Assembly: GCA_963701735.1 (NCBI GenBank)
Contig: CAVPBI010000001.1
Coordinates: forward strand, 15,321-79,320
Direction of reading: 5' to 3'
From: CAWABB01 sp963701735
Lineage (GTDB): Bacteria; Bacteroidota; Ignavibacteria; UBA10030; UBA6906
Length of the DNA: 64,000 bases
Shown here: piece by piece, positions 1 through 8,270 of the stretch
How positions within the stretch are numbered: position 1 is the stretch's first letter
How the letters are laid out: every line of letters begins with the position of its first letter
The notes under the pieces: model-generated
Told to the model about the DNA's origin: nothing
Databases searched by the model: none
The model's input: only the letters and a program-made list of their open reading frames with translations
Made by a program: the position numbers and the translations under genes

Positions 1-2688
1 TACCGCGACGGCTCGAAGGAACTTCTCGCCAGCGACCAGACATGGAAGATAACCGCTGACGGGCCGATCACCGAGAACAGCGAGTACGATGGAGAGAAGT
101 ACGACGCAAGAAAGGAGATGGAGGGCTGGGACAGGGTTGGCTTTGACGACCGGACCTGGTTGGCTGCGGAAGTGCTTACAAAGCCGACAGAGCAAATCCG
201 GGCGCAGATCAACGAGCCGATCAGGGTTACGGAAACCCTCAGCCCGGTCTCGGTGAAGGACATCAAGCGGGGCGTCCATATCTTCGATATGGGTCAGAAC
301 ATGGTGGGCTGGGTGAGGCTCAGAGTCAAGGGTGATGCGGGAACCAGAGTACGAATGCGTTTTGCGGAATCACTCGACGCGGACTCGCTTTATCTGGCCA
401 ACATCCGGGGCGCGAAGGTCACAGACGAGTATGTCTGCAAGGGGGAAGGCGTGGAAACATGGCAGCCGCGTTTCACGTATCACGGCTTCAGGTACGTGGA
501 AGTGACAGGGTTTCCCGGCACGCCCGATCTGACGACAATCGAGGGGAAGGTGGTTCACGACGATGTGACGAGAATCGGCACCTTTTCCTGTTCAAACGAC
601 AATATCAACAGGATCTTCAGGAACGCCGTGTGGGGGATCCGGGGGAACTACAGGAGTTTTCCGACGGACTGCCCCCAGAGAGACGAGCGGCACGGCTGGC
701 TCGGAGACAGGGCGGTGGGCTCGAAAGGGGAGAGCTTTGTGTTCAATATTGCCAATCTCTACGGCAAATGGATCGGCGACATTGTCGATGCACAGAGGTA
801 CGACGGTTCCATACCGGACGTCTGCCCCGCGTACTGGAATCTCTATTCGGACAACGTGACCTGGGACGGAACGCCGATTGTGCTGCTGGAGATGCTCAGG
901 ACTCAATATGCCGACCTGGAGATCGTCCGGCAGGCGTATCCGAACATGAAGAAGTGGCACGACTACATGACGAGGAAGTACCTCAAGGATGGATTGATGC
1001 CCCGGGACACGTACGGAGACTGGTGCGTCCCTCCCGATGAGCCCACGGCAATTCATACCGCGGATCCTCTCAGAATCACCCGGGGATCGTACATAGGCAG
1101 TGCGTACTTCTACTTTCTCACGCAGACGATGAAGGACTTTGCGCGGCTCCTGGGGAAGAAGGAGGATGAGCTCTCGTTCGCCCGCAAGGCGGAATCGATG
1201 AAGAGGGCGTTCAATACAACGTACTGGAATCCGAAGACGCGCACGTACAGCAACAACACGGCAACGGCAAATATCCTTGCGCTCGCATTCGGCCTGGCGG
1301 ACGACAAGAACAGGAGGAGGGTCGCTGACAATCTGGTCGAAGGAATCGAGACCAGATTCAAAGGACACATACCAACCGGGCTCGTCGGGGCGCAATTCCT
1401 GATGAGGACGCTGACGCAGATCGGCCGTCCCGACATTGCGTACCGGTTTGCCACCCAGACAGACTATCCGAGCTGGGGGTACATGATCCAGAACGACGCA
1501 ACCACCATCTGGGAGCTCTGGAACGGGAACACGGCCGACCCCGCGATGAACTCGCAAAATCACGTAATGCTCCTCGGGGATCTGATCACATGGTTCTACG
1601 AGAACCTTGCGGGTATCAAGTCGAGCACGACAGAAACAGGATTCAAGCACGTCACTGTGGAGCCGACACTCATCGCAGGGCTGGATGCAGTGGACGCGTC
1701 GCACGATTCCCCCTACGGAACGATTGCAAGCAGGTGGAACGTTGCAGGGGGAACGTTCACCTGGGACGTGTCTGTTCCGGTGAATGTGACCGCGACGCTT
1801 CATGTCCCGGCGGGGAAGCCGGCCGATGTTCTGGAGAACGGCCGGCCGCTCTCTGAATCCGGCTATTGCCGTATCGCCGGGACGACGGGCGGCAGGGTTG
1901 TCGTGGAGATTCCCTCGGGGCGGTACAGATTCTCCTCGACCGGGTTCACCGTCGTCACACCGCCGAAGATTGTGGCCGCGCCCCGGATCGAGAACAGGAT
2001 GTTGTCTGATGAGAACCCGATTGCGATCGAGCTTACATGCGGTACCGAAGGCGCGACGATCCGCTACACGACGGACAATATGATGCCGACCGAGAAGTCG
2101 CGGCTCTACGATGGCAACCTGACGATTTCAAAGAGCGCTGTCGTGAGGGCGAAAGCGTTCAAGCCGGGGTACACAGACAGCTATGAAGCCAGGGCGGAAA
2201 TCGACATTCATCCCAAACGGATCCCGGTGCAGGATATCACGTTTGTAACGGGATATTCGACGAAGTACACTCCTGCGCACGGCGACAGGACGCTGATCGA
2301 CCGTGAGGAGGGATCCTCGACGTTCAGCGACAGGAAATGGGTAGGCTACGAAGCGGGCGACATGGAGGTGATACTCGACATGGGGAAGCCCACGGCGATT
2401 CGCCGGATACTCATGAGGTTCTTGAGCAGTCCGAATTCGTGGATCTTCTTGCCCGAGGCAATCGAGGTGGGCGCCTCGAATACCATGGGGCAATTTGCCT
2501 CGGTAGCGAACATTCGGAATGGCGTCCCGAAGGATGTCTCTGCGATCCAAAAGTATGCGATACCGCTGAAGAATGTCGAAGCCCGGTATCTGAAGATAAA
2601 GGTGAAGAACTACGGCAAGTGCCCGGACTGGCACACTGTCCCGGGTGGCGACGCGTGGATCTTTGTGGACGAGATCTTCGTTGAATAG
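1..2688 (+). CDS. Alpha-L-rhamnosidase, GH78 (5' truncated by window edge)
   Basis: The frame is open from base 1, so the start codon lies outside the window. The first ~60 codons match the N-terminal beta-sandwich of bacterial rhamnosidases (ends in YDGEKYDAR and FDDRTW). The (alpha/alpha)6 catalytic domain carries the family block CPQRDERHGWLGD near codons 225-236 and SWGYMIQNDATTIWELWNG near codons 490-508. After the C-terminal beta domain come a chitobiase-C-like module (TIRYTTDNMMPT) and a C-terminal F5/8 type C (discoidin) carbohydrate-binding module. By family it removes terminal alpha-L-rhamnose from pectic or glycosidic substrates. Extra binding modules suggest a secreted or surface enzyme, but the signal peptide is not visible. 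It is the first gene of a locus with GH2 and GH51 enzymes. Confidence 0.93.
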   Translation, partial: YRDGSKELLASDQTWKITADGPITENSEYDGEKYDARKEMEGWDRVGFDDRTWLAAEVLTKPTEQIRAQINEPIRVTETLSPVSVKDIKRGVHIFDMGQNMVGWVRLRVKGDAGTRVRMRFAESLDADSLYLANIRGAKVTDEYVCKGEGVETWQPRFTYHGFRYVEVTGFPGTPDLTTIEGKVVHDDVTRIGTFSCSNDNINRIFRNAVWGIRGNYRSFPTDCPQRDERHGWLGDRAVGSKGESFVFNIANLYGKWIGDIVDAQRYDGSIPDVCPAYWNLYSDNVTWDGTPIVLLEMLRTQYADLEIVRQAYPNMKKWHDYMTRKYLKDGLMPRDTYGDWCVPPDEPTAIHTADPLRITRGSYIGSAYFYFLTQTMKDFARLLGKKEDELSFARKAESMKRAFNTTYWNPKTRTYSNNTATANILALAFGLADDKNRRRVADNLVEGIETRFKGHIPTGLVGAQFLMRTLTQIGRPDIAYRFATQTDYPSWGYMIQNDATTIWELWNGNTADPAMNSQNHVMLLGDLITWFYENLAGIKSSTTETGFKHVTVEPTLIAGLDAVDASHDSPYGTIASRWNVAGGTFTWDVSVPVNVTATLHVPAGKPADVLENGRPLSESGYCRIAGTTGGRVVVEIPSGRYRFSSTGFTVVTPPKIVAAPRIENRMLSDENPIAIELTCGTEGATIRYTTDNMMPTEKSRLYDGNLTISKSAVVRAKAFKPGYTDSYEARAEIDIHPKRIPVQDITFVTGYSTKYTPAHGDRTLIDREEGSSTFSDRKWVGYEAGDMEVILDMGKPTAIRRILMRFLSSPNSWIFLPEAIEVGASNTMGQFASVANIRNGVPKDVSAIQKYAIPLKNVEARYLKIKVKNYGKCPDWHTVPGGDAWIFVDEIFVE

Positions 2689-2880
2689 CAGACTGTGACC
2701 GTAGTATCTGTGCAAGCGAGGACCAGGGGTATGTGATGGCGCTTGCGACGTGGGAGGTTCTGAAGAAGTGAACGTCAGTGTGCCCCTACGGGCACGGGGC
2801 TGGGGGAAACAGGGCCCGGCTGGACTCGACGAGGTGTGAGGAGCGACGAGAGAAGGGTAGTTCCCTCGCGCGGCCGCGCG

Positions 2881-3060
2881 TCACGTGTGCCTGGGATTCG
2901 GCACTTCCTGGGAGTAGAGCGTGTTCCTGAGCAGCGGGTGCGAGCTCCGCTGGCGAAACGCGATGCGATTTCGGAAATCTGTGCGACGGAAGTACAGCTC
3001 GACAAAGTAGTCGACGGTCAGGATCACGAGCGACGCAATGATGATTTCCAAAGGAGTCAC
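2881..3060 (-). CDS. Small single-pass membrane protein, 59 aa
   Basis: A GTG start at 3060 is preceded by GGAGGG with five bases between, a strong ribosome binding site, so I prefer it to the upstream ATG at 3162. The product begins MTPLEIIIASLVILTVDYF, one hydrophobic helix (residues ~3-19), followed by a basic tail (FRRTDFRNRIAFRQR). It is convergent with the rhamnosidase and lies downstream of the sigma54 activator on the same strand. I do not recognise the family. The initiation signal and the clean hydrophobic/basic pattern are the reasons for calling it. Confidence 0.5.
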   Translation of the reverse strand: MTPLEIIIASLVILTVDYFVELYFRRTDFRNRIAFRQRSSHPLLRNTLYSQEVPNPRHT

Positions 3061-3284
3061 AGGGCCCTCCGTGGGCCGGGGGCGCGGATCTACCCGAGGT
3101 GCGGTTCTCGCTCTCGTGCCTGCGCTGTCGTTCCGGCTTCTTCCCTGCGACATGGACTGCAAGTGGCGTGCCAGCCACCGGCAACGACGGTGGGCCGATT
3201 AGGGCGATTCTGGACTGACCAAGGGAGCTGCCATCCGGCGGACCTGGCGCATGTCGCGCCTTTGAAACATGTGCTCCGGCGCTG

Positions 3285-4643
3285 TTACGAATTTGAAACA
3301 CGGGGGAGGGTCAGACCAAACCTCACACATTTCCTCCAGAGCGTGGTCCGGCTGATGCCGAGCTCTCGTGCGGTAAGCATCCGCTTCCAGTCGTTCTTCT
3401 TCATGGTCGCCATGATGATGTCCCGCTGCGCAAGATCGAGCGGTCCCCCGGCCTCCGGACGGGTGGGGGGCGGGCTCGTGGCCAGCTCGGGGGGGAGATG
3501 GTGCAGCTGCAACTCCTCGCCTTTGGACATGACGACCGCGTGCTCGATGATGTTCTGGAGCTCCCGGACATTCCCCGGAAACTCATGCCGCATCAGTACG
3601 GCCATCACCTCGGGGGAGGCCGCGCGGACGGACCGCATCATCTTCTGACTGAACTTCTCGATGAAGTGGTCGACCAGCAGGGGGATGTCGTCGCGTCGTT
3701 CGGCCAACCGCGGCAATTCCAGCTTCAGCACGTTCAGCCGGAAGTAGAGATCGTTTCTGAACCTCCCTTCATCGACCAGGCAGGCCAGGTCCTCTTTTGT
3801 GGCGGCCAGGACGCGCACATTCGCCTTCGCGGCCACCGTTGCGCCGAGCGGAAAGTACTCCTTCTCTTCAAGCACCCGGAGCAATACGATCTGCGTTGCG
3901 GGGTAAAGACTCTCAACTTCATCGAGGAAGATGGTGCCCCCCTGGGCCAGGGCGAAGCGGCCCTTCTTGTCGCGGTGCGCGTCGGTGAAGGCGCCCCGAA
4001 CGTATCCGAAGAGCTCGGACTCGAGAAGCGTGTCCGGCAGCGCGCCGCAATTCACGGCGACGAAGGGCATCGCCTTGCGGTGGCTCAGATTGTGGATGGC
4101 CCGTGCCACGAGCTCCTTCCCCGTGCCGCTCGGACCCTGGATCAGGATCGTGCTGTCGCTCTCCGCGATGCTCGGCAAGATGTCGAAGATTCCCTGCATG
4201 AGGTGGTTCTTTGACACGATGTCCTCGAAAGCATAGGAGTGCCGCAGCTCCTTCTGCAGGGCCTCGATCGCGGAAAGGTCCCGGAACGACTCGACGCCGC
4301 CGACGATCTTCCCGCTGCTGTCTCGCAGCGCCGCGGCCGTGATGCTGATGGGAAGCGACCCCCCGCCTTTTGGCTCGAGGCGGCAATGCTTGTTGACGGT
4401 CTCCTTCCCGCTTCTCATGGCGTGGCGGAGAGCGCAGTCCGTTTCACAATTGCCGCAGCGGAGGATGTCGCAGCACAACCGGCCGAGAGCTTTGTGAGGC
4501 GGGATCCCGGTGATCCGTGCCGCTGTGCGGTTGAAGTATCTGATGTGGAGGGTTCTGTCGACGGTGAAGACGCCGGCGGCAATGCTTTCGAGAATTCTCA
4601 GAGCATGGGCGTATGGCAGGACCTTGTGGGGAGCGGTTCGCAT
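3285..4643 (-). CDS. PAS-domain sigma54-dependent transcriptional activator
   Basis: A 452-aa bacterial enhancer-binding protein. Residues ~10-125 are a PAS sensor with a cysteine cluster (CCDILRCGNCETDC), a pattern seen in several PAS-linked activators. Next comes the AAA+ domain: Walker A GPSGTGKE near residue 170, the sigma54-contact loop as GAFTDA near 218 (GAFTGA is canonical) and Walker B FLDE near 240. A Fis-type helix-turn-helix closes the protein (LTARELGISRTTLWRKC). It should drive RNA polymerase-sigma54 at remote promoters. It sits between the rhamnosidase and the GH2 gene, so control of this saccharide locus is the obvious guess. I found no convincing -24/-12 site upstream of GH2 or GH51. 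The ligand is unknown; the cysteines could bind metal or sense redox. Confidence 0.93.
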   Translation of the reverse strand: MRTAPHKVLPYAHALRILESIAAGVFTVDRTLHIRYFNRTAARITGIPPHKALGRLCCDILRCGNCETDCALRHAMRSGKETVNKHCRLEPKGGGSLPISITAAALRDSSGKIVGGVESFRDLSAIEALQKELRHSYAFEDIVSKNHLMQGIFDILPSIAESDSTILIQGPSGTGKELVARAIHNLSHRKAMPFVAVNCGALPDTLLESELFGYVRGAFTDAHRDKKGRFALAQGGTIFLDEVESLYPATQIVLLRVLEEKEYFPLGATVAAKANVRVLAATKEDLACLVDEGRFRNDLYFRLNVLKLELPRLAERRDDIPLLVDHFIEKFSQKMMRSVRAASPEVMAVLMRHEFPGNVRELQNIIEHAVVMSKGEELQLHHLPPELATSPPPTRPEAGGPLDLAQRDIIMATMKKNDWKRMLTARELGISRTTLWRKCVRFGLTLPRVSNS

Positions 4644-4867
4644 GGGTTCCCGATTTCAAAGTATCCATTCGACCGGCGGCCCGCAAGTAAAGCGAGGACG
4701 TTCTGTTCACTAATGTCAATGGTTCGCAATGTGGATCTTTCTGTCATGCCCGTCGGGGCGAACCCTGGTTCCCCACCAGCTATTTCATTGTACGCACAAT
4801 GGGGCGCAGTGCGCGTTCCAACGTCCCCAAAGGCATTGCGCCGTTCAAGAGTCCATTTGGAACCGCG

Positions 4868-7800
4868 CTAGTTCTCCCCGACGCCGATCACGCTGAATTC
4901 TGCCACCGAGGCGAATCCCTGTCCGGCGAACCCTTCAAGGGCGGTGAGCCGAACATAGCGGGCCCGCGCCGGCGAGGGGAAAATGACCCGTTTCTCCGTC
5001 CTGTTCCTCTCGAACGTGTCGGTCCTGACCGGCGGGCTCCATTGAAGCCCGTCGTCACTCACCGAGATTGACGCCTTTGCCACCCATCCCCCCGTTATCC
5101 CGTCAGTTCGAGGCTGAAGGATATATCCCTTCATTTCGACCTCCTTCCCCAGGTCGAGCTCCAGAGAGTGCGGGTAGCCTGGAATCTCTCCCTCCCAGGG
5201 CGTGTGCCAGAACGTGGTAGGATCGCCATCAACAGCGTTCATTCCCTCAAAGCCTCGGACCTCGCTGTCGACTCGCATGAGCTTCGCTTCATCCATGGCC
5301 GTGGGTCGGCGAAACAGCCGACGGATCGCGGTCAGCTCGACTGACTGTGTGGGCTGAAATGCGGTGCCTGAGGCGTACGCAAGAACTGACCGGAGCATCT
5401 GCCGTGCGACCGGCCTGCCATCCATACCTGTCGACAGATCCATGCTGCACACGAGCAGCCTGCCTTTCCCGACCTTCGCTTCGAAGAGGAGGCCCAGCTT
5501 CCGGTTCGTGTTCCAGTCGTCTATGACCTGCACGAGCGGACGGGCGCCTGCCGGGAGGGAGTCCAGAACCATGGATTTCGAACTGCTGACAATCTCCCAC
5601 CACTGCCAGGTCGAGTGATACTCCGTCGGAAAATCCGCGAAGAGCGGATGCTTCGGGTCGCAGAGAATTCCGAGCGTATGCGGCGGCTGCTTCCCCGACC
5701 ATGACGTGTTCCAGAAGATGGAGGAAAAACCTGCAGGGACAGAAGAGTTGACGAGCTTCGGATTTCCCAGCAACAGGACCTTCCTTCCATCCTGAAGGGC
5801 TTTCTCGACGTCGGGCGTGATCTCGCGTGCCACGATGAGGTCATCGGGCCAGCGGATGGGAGATGAAGCGGGGTAGACCCAGATGTCCCAGGAATTCGAA
5901 TACTCCGTCCCCTTCAGACCGAGCGTCAATGTCAGCCTCGTCGCCCTGGCGATGTCCTGAAGTGGCACGGCCAGCTGTCCGAGGGGACTGACGCTCCCCT
6001 GAGGAATAGTCCGGCGTTCGAGGAGTCCTGAGGCGAACAGGGAACCGTCCGGCCGCTTGAGGGACCACTCGGGGATCGCATCCGGGAGCTCCGCTGCCGA
6101 GTAGTTTGCGAACTCTGCCTTCGCGGCAAATTGCTCCGCACTTGTCCAGACGACTTTCGCCATGCGCATCAGGGGAACCGTTGCCGAGCAGAACCGGCGA
6201 AACTCTTCCGGTGTGACGTACCCTTTCGAACGCCAGAATGGGTTGAGCACTCCGACGAGCGCCGTTCCCTGTCCGGGGAAGTCGTGGAGCCCGAGTAGCT
6301 GAAACCCCCCGAAGCCGGGCGTCCGCAGGGCAGCCTCGATCTCCTCCTTGTATTCCAGCACCTGGAGCTTTCCTGATGCCACCAGGAAATCCTCAGCCTG
6401 ATCCAGCAGCTGCTTCCGCTCCAGATCGTCCCGGACGATCTCGAAGTTCTTTGCCTTCAGGACCCCTGTGTACTGCGCCGTCTCCGCGAGGTCCGGAAAC
6501 ACGCACCACTGCCCGATCTCGTGGGACACGGAGGGGACTTTGTATTTCGAGATGACACTCGTATAGTCGATCTCCGTGGTCAATGGCTGGCTGTTGAAAC
6601 GGCTGCTCAACGCGGCTCCCCAGGCATGGACTCTCGGCTCGGGCGTGGAGTTGTAGTCGCTCACGGGCAGGATGGGCCACCCGGAACATGTCGTGTACAG
6701 CCGCCGGGAATCCTTCTCCTTCCAGGAGGAGACGATGGCCGTGAGGAATTCCTGCTGCTTCTCGCCCGAGGGTTCGTTCCCGACCGCGAGCATGCAGAAG
6801 GACGGATGGTTGCCATACTCCCTCAAGATCCGCTCGCTTTCTGCATAGATGAAAGCATCAACTGCGGGGTCGTCCCCGAGACGCGTCCAGACCGGCGTCT
6901 CGACCTGCAGGATGAGGCCAAGGCGGTCGGCAGCCTCGAACGCGGCTTCGGGCGGACACCACGAATGGAACCGGATATGGTTGAGTCCGTGGTCCTTCGC
7001 AGCCGTAAACACCCTCTCCCATTCGGGCGTCTCCATGGGCGGATATCCGGTCAGCGGAAACACACAGCATTCGAGCGTGCCTCTCAGGAACGTCACTCTT
7101 CCGTTGAGCGTGAAATCCGTCCCCCGCGTCCGGAATTCGCGCATGCCAAACGTCGTGCTCTTGCGGTCGGCATACGTCCTTTTTCCATCGCGAGCTGTAA
7201 GCTCGGCGTCCAGGGCGTAGATCACCGGAGAGAACTCATCCCAGAGACGGGCATCGCTCCCCATCTCAAGGTCTGCCTCGAGGGTAGTCTGCCCCGAAGG
7301 AATGGTTCTGCGGATCGTCGTTGCCGGTACCTCATGGAGCGGGGAGCCCGTGACGGTGCGTGCTGCCAGTACGATGCTCACCTTCGTGGAGTGGCCCGCA
7401 GCATTCGTAACCGTGCATCGGATCCGGGCAATGCGTCGCTGGACGTCGGGATAGACCTGCAGGTCCGCGATCCGCACCTGATCGCAGGCCTTCAGTTCGA
7501 GCGTGCCTGTGAGCCCGTTCCAGTTGGTCTGGGTATGATCGCAGATGCTGTGGGCGTTCCGGCCCACGTCGATGTTCGGCGTGTTGTCCACCCGGACGAC
7601 GAGCCTGTGGCGACCCTCGGAGAGAACGCCGAGTGCGAACTCGTGGGGAACGCAAAGGCTGTTCTGTGTCCCGGCGGGCCTGCCGTCAAGCCACACGTGA
7701 CTCTCCCAGTGGGCGCGCTCCAGAACAAGATGCACGTCCTTGCCCTTCCAGCCGGCCGGGATGACGATGTCCCGTGCGTACCAGGCGGGGCCGACGTAGT

Positions 7801-8176
7801 ACTTGTCCGGCGTGAGCCAGAACGGAATCTTGATGTCGCCCGGCTTCCGGTATGGCGCGTATCGCTCGTCGGTGAACCATGCACTGTCGATGATGCTGCC
7901 AGTCCACCTTGTCGCGATGGAGATTTCATCGCCGATATTGTTCTCGGTGAGTGAACCCGGGAGCTTCACGGAGTCGCTGAACGTGCTGTCCTGCCAGCGG
8001 TTGTCTGCGCCCACGTTGCCGGGGTCGAGGCGGACCCTCCATGTGCCTGCGATTGAGATCTGCGCCGACGGGGTGGCCCGATCCCTGGCTGATGCTGATG
8101 GAACAAAGAGCCCGATGACAATGGCTGCCCGGATGGTGGCACGTGCGATCCTGCGATTGCGTCTGCGGTTCTTCAT
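4868..8176 (-). CDS. Glycoside hydrolase family 2 enzyme with C-terminal F5/8C module
   Basis: About 1,100 aa. I chose the ATG at 8176 because it gives a clean signal peptide (MKNRRRNRRIARATIRAAIV...PSASA) and has AAGGG eight bases upstream; the in-frame ATG at 8221 adds 15 unlikely residues. A jelly-roll sugar-binding domain and an Ig-like domain precede the TIM barrel. The acid/base Glu is E468 in VGNEPSGE and the nucleophile Glu is E553 in SHEIGQW, so the catalytic pair is intact. A discoidin-like module occupies the last ~150 residues (LELDLGKEVEMKGYILQPR). GH2 covers beta-galactosidase, beta-mannosidase, beta-glucuronidase and arabinosidase activities; specificity cannot be told from sequence. 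It follows the GH51 gene on the same strand after 94 bp, probably co-transcribed. Confidence 0.9.
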   Translation of the reverse strand: MKNRRRNRRIARATIRAAIVIGLFVPSASARDRATPSAQISIAGTWRVRLDPGNVGADNRWQDSTFSDSVKLPGSLTENNIGDEISIATRWTGSIIDSAWFTDERYAPYRKPGDIKIPFWLTPDKYYVGPAWYARDIVIPAGWKGKDVHLVLERAHWESHVWLDGRPAGTQNSLCVPHEFALGVLSEGRHRLVVRVDNTPNIDVGRNAHSICDHTQTNWNGLTGTLELKACDQVRIADLQVYPDVQRRIARIRCTVTNAAGHSTKVSIVLAARTVTGSPLHEVPATTIRRTIPSGQTTLEADLEMGSDARLWDEFSPVIYALDAELTARDGKRTYADRKSTTFGMREFRTRGTDFTLNGRVTFLRGTLECCVFPLTGYPPMETPEWERVFTAAKDHGLNHIRFHSWCPPEAAFEAADRLGLILQVETPVWTRLGDDPAVDAFIYAESERILREYGNHPSFCMLAVGNEPSGEKQQEFLTAIVSSWKEKDSRRLYTTCSGWPILPVSDYNSTPEPRVHAWGAALSSRFNSQPLTTEIDYTSVISKYKVPSVSHEIGQWCVFPDLAETAQYTGVLKAKNFEIVRDDLERKQLLDQAEDFLVASGKLQVLEYKEEIEAALRTPGFGGFQLLGLHDFPGQGTALVGVLNPFWRSKGYVTPEEFRRFCSATVPLMRMAKVVWTSAEQFAAKAEFANYSAAELPDAIPEWSLKRPDGSLFASGLLERRTIPQGSVSPLGQLAVPLQDIARATRLTLTLGLKGTEYSNSWDIWVYPASSPIRWPDDLIVAREITPDVEKALQDGRKVLLLGNPKLVNSSVPAGFSSIFWNTSWSGKQPPHTLGILCDPKHPLFADFPTEYHSTWQWWEIVSSSKSMVLDSLPAGARPLVQVIDDWNTNRKLGLLFEAKVGKGRLLVCSMDLSTGMDGRPVARQMLRSVLAYASGTAFQPTQSVELTAIRRLFRRPTAMDEAKLMRVDSEVRGFEGMNAVDGDPTTFWHTPWEGEIPGYPHSLELDLGKEVEMKGYILQPRTDGITGGWVAKASISVSDDGLQWSPPVRTDTFERNRTEKRVIFPSPARARYVRLTALEGFAGQGFASVAEFSVIGVGEN

Positions 8177-8270
8177 GAGATCAACCCTTCGGGGTATTGA
8201 TGCTGTCTGCTGGTGCGGCATCTCTCTGCCTGGTTCCCTGCAATGATTGCGTGAGCAGCTACAATGCTTC

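Noticed and set aside
2836..3648. Long plus-strand open frame
   Set aside because: It runs antisense across the 59-aa membrane protein and the sigma54 activator; composition is arginine/serine-rich with no family motif.
6521..7954. 477-codon plus-strand frame opposite the GH2 gene
   Set aside because: Shadow of a GC-rich gene; GH2 on the minus strand has intact catalytic motifs.
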